45,092 nt of DNA from Labilithrix sp. (GTDB lineage: Bacteria > Myxococcota_A > Polyangia > Polyangiales > Polyangiaceae): assembly GCA_019637195.1 (NCBI GenBank), contig JAHBWA010000067.1, positions 1 through 45,092 of the forward strand. Direction: 5' to 3'. Below, one piece after another: positions 14,806-23,431 of the stretch. The notes beneath the pieces are model-generated. The model had not been told where the DNA came from and made no database searches. It worked only from the letters and a program-made list of their open reading frames with translations. The number at the start of each line of letters is the position of its first letter. Positions within the stretch are counted from its first letter, which is position 1. Made by a program: the position numbers and the translations under genes.

Positions 14806-17046
14806 CTAGTCGATCGACTGCCAGAAGTCGCGGACCGCGTCGACCGAGCAGACGCGTCGCGCGCGGGGCAGGCTGCCCAGCAGGGCCGCACCGTAGCCGC
14901 GCTTCACCGCGCGGCGATCCAGAAGCGCAACGATCCCGGCGTCTTTCTTGGTGCGGATCAGCCGCCCGAAGCCCTGCTTTAGCGTGATCGCCGCAGCGGG
15001 CACCGAGTACTGCGTGAACGCGTTGCCGCCCTCGGCTTCGATCTTGGCCGAGCGCGCGGCCACGATCGGCTCGGTCGGGACCGCGAAGGGGATCTTGTCG
15101 ATCACGACGAGGCGGAGCGCGTGCCCCGGGACGTCGACCCCCTCCCAGAAGCTCATCGTCGCGACGAGCACGGCGTCGCCCGCGGCGCGGAAGCGATCGA
15201 GCAGGACGTGCTTCGGCGCCTCGCCCTGGACGAGCAGCGGGCCCGGAGCGCCGCTACCGCGCGCGAGCGAAGCGTGGATGGCGCGCATCGCCCGGTTCGA
15301 CGTACAGAGGACGAACGCGCCGCCGCCGGTGATCGCCGCGAGCTCGCGCGCGCGCCCTGCGCACGCCTCCTCGAACCCGGGCGCGCTCGGCTCGGGGAGA
15401 TCGTCGGCCACGTAGAGCGCGGCGCGCGACTCGAAGTCGAACGGCGACGGCACCACGAGGTCGTCCGTCTCGGGGAGCGCGCCGAGGCGGCTCTTCGCGA
15501 AGTGGAAGCTCGGCCCGGCGTAGGTCGCCGTCGCGAGCGTGGCGCTCGTGCAGACGACGCTCGCGACGCGGTCGAAGAGCCGCTCGCGGAGCAGCGGCGC
15601 GAGGTCGACGGGGCTCGCGCCGAGCGCGACGGGGCCGGCGCCCTTCTTGCCCGTGCGCTCGCGCGCGTCGACCCACGTGATGCCCCCCTCGAAGCCTCGC
15701 GCGGCCTTCTGCATCAAGAGCGCGTGCTGCGGATGCCGCCGCGACGGCGCGGACGCGACGGCGCGCGGGCGCGCCGCGCCCTCGTCGTCCCACTCGGCGT
15801 CGGGGTCCACGTCGTCGCTCGCCTCGTCGTCGGCCTCCCAGTGGCGCGACGCCCGCGCGTCGGTCGAGCCGGCGTGGACGCGGGCGAGATCGGCGCGCAG
15901 CTCCCCCGCCCGCCTCGCGATCATCGCCATCGCGTCGTCCTCGTCGCAGGCGAGCGCCATCGCGACCAGCGCCTGGAGCGCGACGTCGAAGCGGCCCGTC
16001 GCGTCCTTTCGCGCCGGCGTCCACTCGTCGGGCGCGAGCATCCGGCGCCCCTCGTCGCGCGCGGCGGGCCCCGACGACCGCCACGACGCGAAGAGCGCGT
16101 GCCCCGCCGCGTCGACGTCGTCGAGGATCCGCATCGACGACGAGTCCAGGATCCGCGCGCCGAGCACCGCGCGCCGCGCGTCGCGGATCAACCGATCGAC
16201 GCGGCTCGTCGAGACGCTCACGCCTAAGAAATCGGTCGCCACGCTCTCGATCTGATGCGCCTCGTCGAAGACGACCGCGTCGTACGGCGGGATCGCGCCG
16301 CCGTAGCCGCCCGTCCGCCCGGTCTTCAGCGCCAGGTCGGCGAAGAACAGGTGGTGGTTCACGACGACGATCTGGGCCTCCTCCGCCTCGCGCCGCATCC
16401 GCGTCACGAAGCACTCGTCGAAGTACTTGCAACCTGCACCGATGCGCATGTCGGTCCCGGACTGGACGTCCCGCCATCCGGCCGCGTCCTCGCCGAGCGC
16501 CGAGAGCTCGGCGCGATCTCCGGTCCGGGTCTCGAGCGCCCACCGCTCGATCGTCGCGAGCTCGCGACCGACCGGCTCACCGCTCCGCATGCGCTCCGTG
16601 AAGCGACGCTTGCAGAGGTAGTTCGGTAAGCCCTTCATGAGCGCCGCGCGGAGCGGGACCCCGTGCTCTGCGAGGACGTCGCGGACGAACGGGAGGTCCT
16701 TGTCGAAGATCTGCTCCTGGAGCGCGTGGGTCGCCGTCGAGATGACGACCTTCCGCCCCGAGAGCACCGCGGGGACGAGGTAAGCGAAGGTCTTGCCCGT
16801 GCCGGTCCCCGCCTCGACGAAGAGGTGACCGTCCCGCTCGAGCGTCCGGTGGACGGCCCGGGCCATCGCGAGCTGGCCCTCGCGCTGCTCGTAGTCCGGG
16901 AGCCGGCGCGCGAGCGGCGACCCAGGGCCGAGGACGTCGTCGACGGTGAGGCGATCCGGACGCGCGTCCGGCGGCTCGTCCCCGTCGCTCGATCCGCCGC
17001 GCGGCAGGGCGCCGAGCTCGTCGGGATCGGTCGGCGGGCCCGTCAT
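14806..17046 (-). CDS. DinG/XPD-family ATP-dependent DNA helicase
   Basis: 746 residues, superfamily 2 iron-sulphur helicase like DinG/YoaA. Motifs: Walker A GTGTGKT (80-86), STATHALQEQIF, DEAH box at about 253, and motif VI QGFGRLIRTKKDAGIVALLDRR near the C-terminus. Fe-S region: C145 (GLPNYLCKRRF), C206 and C212 (GCKYFDECFVTRMRRE), then VVVNHHLFFADLAL. Relatives usually have a fourth Cys five residues before C206; here that position is Arg201. DinG-type enzymes unwind forked DNA, R-loops or G4 in repair. The gene is divergent from the TPR gene at 17145, with 98 bases between. Confidence 0.9.
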   Translation of the reverse strand: MTGPPTDPDELGALPRGGSSDGDEPPDARPDRLTVDDVLGPGSPLARRLPDYEQREGQLAMARAVHRTLERDGHLFVEAGTGTGKTFAYLVPAVLSGRKVVISTATHALQEQIFDKDLPFVRDVLAEHGVPLRAALMKGLPNYLCKRRFTERMRSGEPVGRELATIERWALETRTGDRAELSALGEDAAGWRDVQSGTDMRIGAGCKYFDECFVTRMRREAEEAQIVVVNHHLFFADLALKTGRTGGYGGAIPPYDAVVFDEAHQIESVATDFLGVSVSTSRVDRLIRDARRAVLGARILDSSSMRILDDVDAAGHALFASWRSSGPAARDEGRRMLAPDEWTPARKDATGRFDVALQALVAMALACDEDDAMAMIARRAGELRADLARVHAGSTDARASRHWEADDEASDDVDPDAEWDDEGAARPRAVASAPSRRHPQHALLMQKAARGFEGGITWVDARERTGKKGAGPVALGASPVDLAPLLRERLFDRVASVVCTSATLATATYAGPSFHFAKSRLGALPETDDLVVPSPFDFESRAALYVADDLPEPSAPGFEEACAGRARELAAITGGGAFVLCTSNRAMRAIHASLARGSGAPGPLLVQGEAPKHVLLDRFRAAGDAVLVATMSFWEGVDVPGHALRLVVIDKIPFAVPTEPIVAARSAKIEAEGGNAFTQYSVPAAAITLKQGFGRLIRTKKDAGIVALLDRRAVKRGYGAALLGSLPRARRVCSVDAVRDFWQSID

Positions 17047-17144
17047 CGGCCCTCAGCTCTAGAGCAGCGCGCGGCGAGCGTCGAGCGGCCCGCCGTCCGC
17101 CGCGGACTTTCTCCCGATCGCGCGATCGTCGTACGATCCGCGCC

Positions 17145-19505
17145 GTGAGTCTCCGCCGGCCCTCCTCGTCGCGCGCGCCCGCCGCCGGAGCGGACCTCGC
17201 GCGCGCGCCAGGCGCGGATCCGCCGGCGATCGAGCGGGATCCGGCGAGCGCGGTCGGCCTCCGGCTCGCGATCGGCAAGGACGGCCTCGGGATCGAGCTC
17301 GCGCGACCGACGCCGCTCGCCTGCCTCGACGTGGTCGAGCTCGTCGTGCGCCTGCCGAACGTCCGCTTCCCCTTCGACGTCACCGGGGGCGTGGCGAAGT
17401 TCCGCCATCGGCGCGGCGAGCTCGAGCGTATCGCGGTCGAGCTCGACGCGCGGCGGGCGGCGCGCTGGGCCGAGCCGCTCCTCCGCGGCCTCGTCGGCGC
17501 CGGGCCGTGCGCCGTCACGATCGCGCCGCGCGCGTTCGGCGCGACGGTGACGATCGTCGCGACCGACCCGAGCGCGGCGCGGAGCGGCGCGCCGGCGGCC
17601 CGCCCCGACGCTCCCCCGGCGCCGGCCGGCGTGGCGCCACGCGTGAGGCACGCGCGCGCGCTCGCGTTCGAGGTGGCGCTCGTCGCGACCCCGGACCTCG
17701 CGCTGGTCGTGCACGCCGCCCGCGGCGCGAACCTCCCCGCTCCGGCGACGCTCCTCGCGATGCGCGCCCTCGGGGCGCTGGTCGGCGACGTGGCCAAGCG
17801 CGAGGGCGCGCGCTTCGTGTTCCCGCGCGCGGCGTCGCGCCTGGCGCGCGCGCTGCTCCCCGACGCGGGCGTCCGGGCCCCCGGCGGCGACGACGTGGTC
17901 CTCGCCGGCTCGGGCGAGAGCGACGGCGTCCTCTTCCTGGCGTTCACGCGCGGACCGACCGCGCCCGCGCTCCCGCCGGCGGCGACGCTCGCCAACGAGG
18001 CCGCGCTCCTCTGCCGCTCCGCCGACGACGCGCGCTTCGCCGGTGACCTCGAGCGCGCGCGCCGGCACGACCTCGGGGCGCTGGAGCGCGCGCCACGCCA
18101 CGCGGAGATCGGCCGGCGCATCGCGGAGGTCGACGCGCACGCGGGAGGACGGGCCGAGGCGGCCCTCGCCACGCTCCGCGCGGCCGAGCGACCCGCCTAC
18201 CTGGGGCAGCTCCTCGGCGATCTCCTCGTCGAGGCCGGCGACGTCGCCGGCGCCGTGGCCGCGCTCCTGCGCGAGGGCGAGCGCGATCCGTCGGGCCCGG
18301 TCGCCGCGCTGTGCCACGCAAAGGCCGCGCTCCTCGCGTCCGATCCGGCCGACGCGCTGTCCTGGCTCGACGCCGCGATCGCCCGCGCGCCGAGCCTCGA
18401 GGAGCTGCGCTGGGAGCGGGCCGCGCGGCGCCTCGCGCAGGGCCGCCTCGCCGACGCGCGCGCCGATTTCCAGGAGCTGGAGGCGATCGCCAGCGGGGCG
18501 CGCGAGCGCTACGAGGTCCTCCGGCGTGCGGCCGACGTCCATCGCGCGCTCGGCCTCGGGGGCGACGCGGCGCTCCTCTACGAGCGCGCCCTGCTCTACC
18601 GTCCCGACGATCCCGACGCAGTCGCCGGCCTGGGCGCGGCGATCGCCGCCGAGGGCCGAGGCGCCCGCGGGGCGACGCTGCTCGGCCGCGCGATCGAGCT
18701 CGCCGAGGCGCGCGTCCCTCCGCTGCCGACGGCGTGGATGGAGCTCGAGCTCGCGCGCGTGCTCGGTGACCGCCTCGGCGACCGTCCCTCCGCCGTCGCG
18801 CGCCTGCGCGCGGTGCGCGACGACGCGCCCGAGGCGATCGACGCGCGCGGGCTCGAAGGTCGCTACCGCGCCGCGCTCGGCGACGCGAGCGGCGCGTCGC
18901 TCGCGTTCGCGCGGCTGCGTGAGCGCGCAGGGCACGAGGCCTCCGCGCTCCCGTGGCTCGACGAAGCCGCGCGCTTCGAGGAGGCGCGCGGCGAGCTGCT
19001 CCTCGCGCAGAGCCACCTCGCGACCGCGATCGCGATCGCGCCGGCCGACGCCGCCGTCGAGGAGCGCTATCGCGCGCTGTCGCGGCGCGTCGCCGAGGCC
19101 CGAGGGGTACACGCGGCCCCGAGCGCGCCGCAGCAGGAGGCACGGATCGCCTCCGCGCCGGCGGACGACGTTCGCGAGCGCGCCACGCTGGCCGCGCCGC
19201 GCGAGGAGGCAGCTCCGTCGCCCGAGGAGGACGAGGCGGCCGTCGAGGCGCTCACGCGGACGCTCCAGGGCGACCCGACGAACGACGCTGTCGTCGACGA
19301 GCTGACGACGCGCCTCACGCGGCTCGGACGGAGCATGGACCTGCTCGCGCTCCTCTCCGCGCGGCTCGAGGACGCGCCGCCCGAGCGACGCGAGGAGCTC
19401 TTGCCGCGTCATCGCGCGGTCCTCGAGCGGCTCGAGGCGGAGGCGCGCGACGCCGGCCGCGACGGCGAGGCGGACCTCTTCCGCATGGCGCGCGACGCGA
19501 GCTGA
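17145..19505 (+). CDS. TPR-repeat protein, function unknown
   Basis: 786 residues from GTG 17145. I do not recognise a named family. The N-terminal third (about 30-150) is a globular region with GLRLAIGKDGLGIELARP and VRLPNVRFPFDVTGGVAKFR; about 160-280 is a second related-looking region. From about 285 to 690 come degenerate TPR/helical-hairpin repeats such as GDAALLYERALLYRPDDPDAVAGLG and AREDFQ-like units rich in Ala and Arg. An acidic linker and a further helical pair close the protein. There is no signal peptide or membrane segment, so it is probably a cytoplasmic scaffold. It converges on the RdgC-like operon with only 13 bases between stops. Confidence 0.8.
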   Translation: MSLRRPSSSRAPAAGADLARAPGADPPAIERDPASAVGLRLAIGKDGLGIELARPTPLACLDVVELVVRLPNVRFPFDVTGGVAKFRHRRGELERIAVELDARRAARWAEPLLRGLVGAGPCAVTIAPRAFGATVTIVATDPSAARSGAPAARPDAPPAPAGVAPRVRHARALAFEVALVATPDLALVVHAARGANLPAPATLLAMRALGALVGDVAKREGARFVFPRAASRLARALLPDAGVRAPGGDDVVLAGSGESDGVLFLAFTRGPTAPALPPAATLANEAALLCRSADDARFAGDLERARRHDLGALERAPRHAEIGRRIAEVDAHAGGRAEAALATLRAAERPAYLGQLLGDLLVEAGDVAGAVAALLREGERDPSGPVAALCHAKAALLASDPADALSWLDAAIARAPSLEELRWERAARRLAQGRLADARADFQELEAIASGARERYEVLRRAADVHRALGLGGDAALLYERALLYRPDDPDAVAGLGAAIAAEGRGARGATLLGRAIELAEARVPPLPTAWMELELARVLGDRLGDRPSAVARLRAVRDDAPEAIDARGLEGRYRAALGDASGASLAFARLRERAGHEASALPWLDEAARFEEARGELLLAQSHLATAIAIAPADAAVEERYRALSRRVAEARGVHAAPSAPQQEARIASAPADDVRERATLAAPREEAAPSPEEDEAAVEALTRTLQGDPTNDAVVDELTTRLTRLGRSMDLLALLSARLEDAPPERREELLPRHRAVLERLEAEARDAGRDGEADLFRMARDAS

Positions 19506-19522
19506 GCGTCGCGGGCGCTCAG
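19502..19522. terminator. Hairpin formed by two convergent stop codons
   Basis: CTGAGCG (19502-19508) and CGCTCAG (19516-19522) form a perfect 7-bp stem with a 7-base loop. Each arm contains the TGA stop of one of the two convergent genes. It may serve both transcripts as an end signal, though no T run follows. Confidence 0.4.
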
Positions 19523-20175
19523 GCGCGCGGCTTCTTGGAGAGCAGCTTGTCGCGCGCGGCGCGGTAGCGCTCGACGTCGACGTCCTCACCGGCCACCCAG
19601 GCCGCGAGCGCGGGCGCGACGTGCTGGTCCCACACCGGCGAGAGGCGCACGGCGAGAAAATCGCGGTAGAGCGCCGTCGTGAGCGCCTCGACGTCGCGTG
19701 CGAAGTGCATCCGGTCGTAGAACGACTCGTGGGCGAGGTCGCCCTCCGCGGCGTCGTCGCGCTTCTTCTTCCTGCGAACCGGCGGCGCGGCGAGCGGAGG
19801 CGGCTCGTCGTCCGCCTGCTTCTTCCGCGGCGGGACGAGCCCCGCGAACGCGAGCGTCTCTCCCCGCAGCGTGAGCGTGCACTCGTGGTCGCCGAACGAC
19901 AGGTGCAGGCCCGCGCGCTCGGGCATCTTCCCTCGCAGGAGCGCCTCCTTCGCCTCGCGGTGCATCCCGGGCGTGCTGCCCTTGATGATCGTCGACTCCT
20001 TCCCCTCGTCGAGGACGAGCCGCCCCTCGAGCCAGAGCCCGAACTGACCGTGCTCCCTGGTCGAGAGCGTCCCCTCGAACAGCTCGGTCTCGAGCCAGAG
20101 CCACAGGAGCAGCTCGCGCCCGACGAAGCGCCGGAGCTCGATGCGGTCCGCGAGGTTGATCGGCGCCGCGCTCAT
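19519..20175 (-). CDS. RdgC-like protein, C-terminal piece
   Basis: 218 residues from ATG 20175. This is the third of three successive ORFs that together resemble one RdgC-like (recombination-associated, DNA-ring) protein. The piece holds a GRELLLWLWLETELFEG segment, reminiscent of the G(R/K)EFLLWLW motif of RdgC relatives, then GFGLW-type and GKESTIIKGSTPGMHREAKEALLRGKMPE segments, a Lys-rich linker (RRKKKR) and a helical C-terminus. Its ATG overlaps the previous stop by four bases (ATGA), so translation is probably coupled. RdgC of E. coli coats DNA and restrains RecA. That homology is from memory of motifs, not alignment, and is the main uncertainty. Confidence 0.6.
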   Translation of the reverse strand: MSAAPINLADRIELRRFVGRELLLWLWLETELFEGTLSTREHGQFGLWLEGRLVLDEGKESTIIKGSTPGMHREAKEALLRGKMPERAGLHLSFGDHECTLTLRGETLAFAGLVPPRKKQADDEPPPLAAPPVRRKKKRDDAAEGDLAHESFYDRMHFARDVEALTTALYRDFLAVRLSPVWDQHVAPALAAWVAGEDVDVERYRAARDKLLSKKPRA

Positions 20176-20543
20176 TCTTCCTCCGCCGCTTCGTCCATGG
20201 CCAGCCGCGCGGTGGACGCGAGGTAGGTCATCTCGAGGTCGTGCCAGGCCTTCTCCTGCGCCTTGTCGAGGCCGATCCGCGCCGCCGCCGTGTACGGCGA
20301 CTCGGGGACGAGCGTCAGCCCGAACGTCTTCTTGAAGAGCTCCATCATCGCGGCGCCCGGCTTCTGCGCGTGCGAGAAGAAGCGCACGATCCCCTCGCCG
20401 ATCGCCCACGAGAGATCGACCGAGCGCGTGGCCGGCGACATCTGGCGACGGAGCTTCTTCGAGACCATCAGCTTCAGCTCGGCCTTCCTGCGGAGAGCCG
20501 CCGGGTGCCCCTTCTTCTCTCGCACGCGCCGCCGCCTCCTCAC
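20172..20543 (-). CDS. RdgC-like protein, central piece
   Basis: 123 residues from GTG 20543, overlapping the upstream ORF's stop by four bases (GTGA). A basic N-terminus (RRRRRVREKKG) leads into KAELKLMVSKKLRRQMSPAT, then VDLSWAIGEGIVRFFSHAQK and ELFKKTFGLTLVPESPY, which fits the RdgC pattern of a strand pair followed by an (F/L)xxTFGLxLVPxSPY stretch. The C-terminus is acidic (MDEAAEEE). On its own it is not a recognisable full domain. The frame shifts by -1 at both junctions, as any 4-bp overlap requires, so a frameshifted single gene is the alternative reading. Confidence 0.6.
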   Translation of the reverse strand: MRRRRRVREKKGHPAALRRKAELKLMVSKKLRRQMSPATRSVDLSWAIGEGIVRFFSHAQKPGAAMMELFKKTFGLTLVPESPYTAAARIGLDKAQEKAWHDLEMTYLASTARLAMDEAAEEE

Positions 20544-20824
20544 ACCGCGTCCGGAGGGACGGGGGCCCGGATCGCCCAGCGGTCGGTCCGGAAGCCGAGG
20601 ACGACGCGTAAGCTGTTGAAGAAGACGTCGTCGTACGTGAGGTGGTCGACGATCGAACCGCTCGTCGATCTTCGCCCGTCGCCCGCCGAGCCCTCCCTCG
20701 TCGGCTCGAGCGGCCTCATCGCGCGGAGGCGCACGGCCCTCATGAACCGCTCGCGGAAGTCGTCGGGGAGCTCGCCTTCCACGAAGAAGCGAGCGTAGGT
20801 CAGGGAGCCTCGAAGCGCCGGCAC
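20540..20824 (-). CDS. RdgC-like protein, N-terminal piece
   Basis: 94 residues from GTG 20824 (MPALRGSLTYARFFVEGELP), which looks like the N-terminus of RdgC relatives (a GS(L/F)T(Y/F)xRFxVEG start). It ends at VVLGFRTDRWAIRAP followed directly by a stop that overlaps the next start. The middle (about 42-65) is low in family marks. The ribosome site is weak. The gene lies 137 bases after the TerB-like gene, so it either continues that operon or starts a new one; an imperfect palindrome lies at 20871-20889. Confidence 0.6.
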   Translation of the reverse strand: MPALRGSLTYARFFVEGELPDDFRERFMRAVRLRAMRPLEPTREGSAGDGRRSTSGSIVDHLTYDDVFFNSLRVVLGFRTDRWAIRAPVPPDAV

Positions 20825-20870
20825 GTCGCCGCGTCTAACAACTCCGCGCGCGGAAAACCAGCCCGGGCCG

Positions 20871-20889
20871 CCCGTGTTTTGTCCACAGG
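20871..20889. promoter_or_regulatory. Imperfect palindrome upstream of the RdgC-like operon
   Basis: On the minus strand CCTGTG-N7-CACGGG (one mismatch from dyad symmetry) lies 47 bases before the GTG start at 20824, within the only gap of the 9-gene train large enough for a promoter. Any regulator is unknown. Confidence 0.3.
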
Positions 20890-20961
20890 ATCCGCGAGCG
20901 CGCCGCCGTCACGAGCGGCGGGGCCGACGGGTATCGCCCGCGCGAGGCCGACGGGCGCGGC

Positions 20962-21537
20962 TCAGGACGGCGAGGCCAGCGACGCCTTCACGTCGTCGAG
21001 CGCGCGCTCCACGGCGCCGTCGCCGAGCTGACACGCGGTCGCGATCTTCGAGAGCACGGTCCGCTCGACGTCGCTCACGTCGTCGCTCGCCTGCGCGATC
21101 AGCGCGGCGATCCGGAGCACCTCGATGGCCTGCTCCTCGCGCTGCACGCCCTCGGCGAGGCGCTGGATCCGGCGGTCGATGCCGTCTTCGCCGAGCTGGT
21201 CGGCGAGGTCGGAGACGAGATCGGCGACGTGGCTCTGGGGCACCGCCCCGCCGCACGCGGCGGTGACGATGCGCTCGAACGTACGGCGCTCCTCGTCGTC
21301 GAACACGCCGTCGGACGTCGCCACGAGGTACGCGCCCTCGACGATGCTCTCGAAGAGCGCGGCAGCGAATGGATCGAAGCCGGTCGGGACGGTCGACTCG
21401 TCCGTCGGACGCGATCCGTACGACGCCGCGGCGAGCGTGAGGATCGAACGATCACTCGTGGTTTGCCCCTCCCCCTGGGGCGAATGGGGGGTGCGCGCGA
21501 CCTTGGCGAGCAGATTGATTCGGTCGTCCGTTTGCAT
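20962..21537 (-). CDS. TerB-like domain protein
   Basis: 191 residues. After a flexible N-terminus (1-60), residues about 62-185 form the all-helical TerB fold: GAYLVATSDGVFDDEERRTFERIV with the acidic DG..D.EE metal-type motif, and a second half IAALIAQASDDVSDVERTVLSKIA repeating the same pattern. TerB-like domains occur in tellurite-resistance and in membrane-stress systems and are thought to bind metal ions. No other ter gene is nearby, so tellurite resistance should not be assumed. It follows a lipoprotein gene by 33 bases in the large minus-strand operon. Confidence 0.8.
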   Translation of the reverse strand: MQTDDRINLLAKVARTPHSPQGEGQTTSDRSILTLAAASYGSRPTDESTVPTGFDPFAAALFESIVEGAYLVATSDGVFDDEERRTFERIVTAACGGAVPQSHVADLVSDLADQLGEDGIDRRIQRLAEGVQREEQAIEVLRIAALIAQASDDVSDVERTVLSKIATACQLGDGAVERALDDVKASLASPS

Positions 21538-21570
21538 TGGGTGAGGATGGCCTCGACGCGAGCATACCGT

Positions 21571-23409
21571 TCAGCGGGGCTCCTGGGCGAGCAGGATCTC
21601 GACCGCGCCCTCCGAGTCGGTCATGGCGCTCCCTATCTCGATGGGATCCGAGTCGGCGGGAGCGGTCGCCGACCGGGCGAAGATGCGCACGACCGCGTTC
21701 GCGATGACGTTTCCGGTCGGGCTCGGGTCGCGCAGGGTGAAGGCGAGCCGCGTCGGGGCGGGCACGCGGATGTCCGGCAGCTCCGCGATCTGCGCGGTGA
21801 GTGAGCCCGGGACGTCCGGCCGGACGACGACCCGCGGGAAGCCCGTGCCGGCCTTCGGGATCACGCTGAGGATGTAGGGGCCGGGGTCGAGCTCGAACGC
21901 GAACGTCCCGTCCTCGCGGGTCTCCGTCCGGCCCGGCCGCGGCTCCGCGAACTGGCTCGGCCGCGCCCCGGGCGACGTGTTGGGGATCGCGAGGACCTCC
22001 GCGTCGCTGAGCGGGCGGCCGTCCGTGAGCACCGCGCGGCCCCGGAGGAGCGTCCGCGGCGGGGGCTGGAACCTGAGCGCCGTGATCGCGCTGGCGACGA
22101 CGACGATGTCGCGCCGCTTGGCGTAGCCGGTGCCCTCCGCCGGCTCGATCGTCGCCGCGTAGGTGCCCGGAGGAAGCACGGTGGCGAAGCGGCCGCGATC
22201 GTCCGTGTTCACCGTGTCCGAGTAGCGGAGCAGCGTCGAGGGCTCGGCGTTCGTCCGCGCGATCGACTCGCTCTCGAACGTGACGCGCGCGGCGTAGCCG
22301 AAGAGCGGCGCGGAGGGATCCGTGACCGGCTCGGTGACGACGCCCTGCACCGCCACCGGCGGGGGGATCGGATCGTAGCGGAGGGCCTGGAGCCCGGCCC
22401 CGCCGAAGAGCTGCGTGACGTAGCGCGGCACCGCCGTCCAGCTCGCGGGAGGGGCCACCACGGCCTCGACCTCGTCTCCGAGCCCGCCCGTGGGCGTGCG
22501 CTGCTCCCCCGCCGTGTGGAGCACGACCTCGCTCTCGACGCCCGACAACGTACGGACGACGGAGATACGGCGCTGCGACGGGCGATCGACGAGCCACGCG
22601 CGCCACCCGTCGAGGCCGTCCGCGCGCGTGATCTTCGCCGTGCGCGTCGTCGGATCGTCGAGCGGCAGGTCCGCGCCGAGGACGAACGGGTCGACGAAGA
22701 AGTCGGGCGCGAGCGCCACCGGCTCGAGCACGGTCGGCGGGAAGAACTCGTCGAAGGGCGGCTGCGGGTAGAAGACGCGCCGGTAGCTGCCCGCCGGGAC
22801 GGCGCGCGAGAACTCGACCGCCCCCGCGCTCCCGATGCGCGACGACGCGAAGACGCGGTCGAGCGGTAGCTTCGGGAACTGCTCCTGCTGCGCGTTGCCG
22901 AGCGGCTCGTAGACGACGCGCACCGGGATCGAGGTGCCTTGCTGCAGCGGATAGCCCACGGCGCTCGACACCTCGGCGGTCACCCGGTAGCCGCCGCTGA
23001 CGCCGACGAGGCCGCCCAGCGGCAAGCACTGCGGCGGGCGGCACCGGGTGATGACCCCGGGCGTGACGGGGGGCTCGGTGAACGCCGGGTTGCCCTGGGC
23101 GTCGCTGAAGAAGACGTAGGTGAGGCCCGGCGCGAAGATCGACGAGTCGGGGACGTGGACGACGATCCAGAACGGGTACTCGGGCCGGCCGCCCGCCGTC
23201 AGGATCTCGCATCGGTCGCGGCTCGAGCAGCGCGCGGCCGTGCTCGCGCCCGGCTCGTAGAGCTCGCACGGGCACCGGTTCATCGGCGCGGTGAGGACCG
23301 GCCGCGGCTGGATCGGCTCGCAGGACGAGCCCCCGACGACGGCCGCGAGCAGCGCGCCGATGGAGACCCGCGCGCCGCCGCGCCCGCCCGACCGCCCTCC
23401 TCTCGGCAC
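21571..23409 (-). CDS. Lipoprotein with carboxypeptidase-regulatory-like (beta-sandwich) domains
   Basis: 612 residues from GTG 23409 (GGAGG 12 bases upstream); an in-frame GTG at 23454 would overlap the previous gene. The N-terminus is basic, then VSIGALLAAVVGGSSC gives a lipoprotein signal with the lipid Cys at about 30. A Cys-rich stretch (RCPCELYEPG, RCSSRDRCEI) follows. The C-terminal half contains repeated CarboxypepD_reg-like units, e.g. DDRGRFATVLPPGTYAATIEPAEGTGY, LLRGRAVLTDGRPLSDAEVLA and REDGTFAFELDPGPYILSVIP. Such domains are structural, found in surface and secreted proteins. It is the second of two adjacent lipoproteins in the operon and probably sits in the outer membrane. Confidence 0.85.
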   Translation of the reverse strand: MPRGGRSGGRGGARVSIGALLAAVVGGSSCEPIQPRPVLTAPMNRCPCELYEPGASTAARCSSRDRCEILTAGGRPEYPFWIVVHVPDSSIFAPGLTYVFFSDAQGNPAFTEPPVTPGVITRCRPPQCLPLGGLVGVSGGYRVTAEVSSAVGYPLQQGTSIPVRVVYEPLGNAQQEQFPKLPLDRVFASSRIGSAGAVEFSRAVPAGSYRRVFYPQPPFDEFFPPTVLEPVALAPDFFVDPFVLGADLPLDDPTTRTAKITRADGLDGWRAWLVDRPSQRRISVVRTLSGVESEVVLHTAGEQRTPTGGLGDEVEAVVAPPASWTAVPRYVTQLFGGAGLQALRYDPIPPPVAVQGVVTEPVTDPSAPLFGYAARVTFESESIARTNAEPSTLLRYSDTVNTDDRGRFATVLPPGTYAATIEPAEGTGYAKRRDIVVVASAITALRFQPPPRTLLRGRAVLTDGRPLSDAEVLAIPNTSPGARPSQFAEPRPGRTETREDGTFAFELDPGPYILSVIPKAGTGFPRVVVRPDVPGSLTAQIAELPDIRVPAPTRLAFTLRDPSPTGNVIANAVVRIFARSATAPADSDPIEIGSAMTDSEGAVEILLAQEPR

Positions 23410-23431
23410 GGCTAGAGGCCTCCGCGCACGG

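Noticed and set aside
20962..21537. Tellurite resistance assignment for the TerB-like gene
   Set aside because: No other ter gene is nearby and TerB-like folds occur in many unrelated settings.
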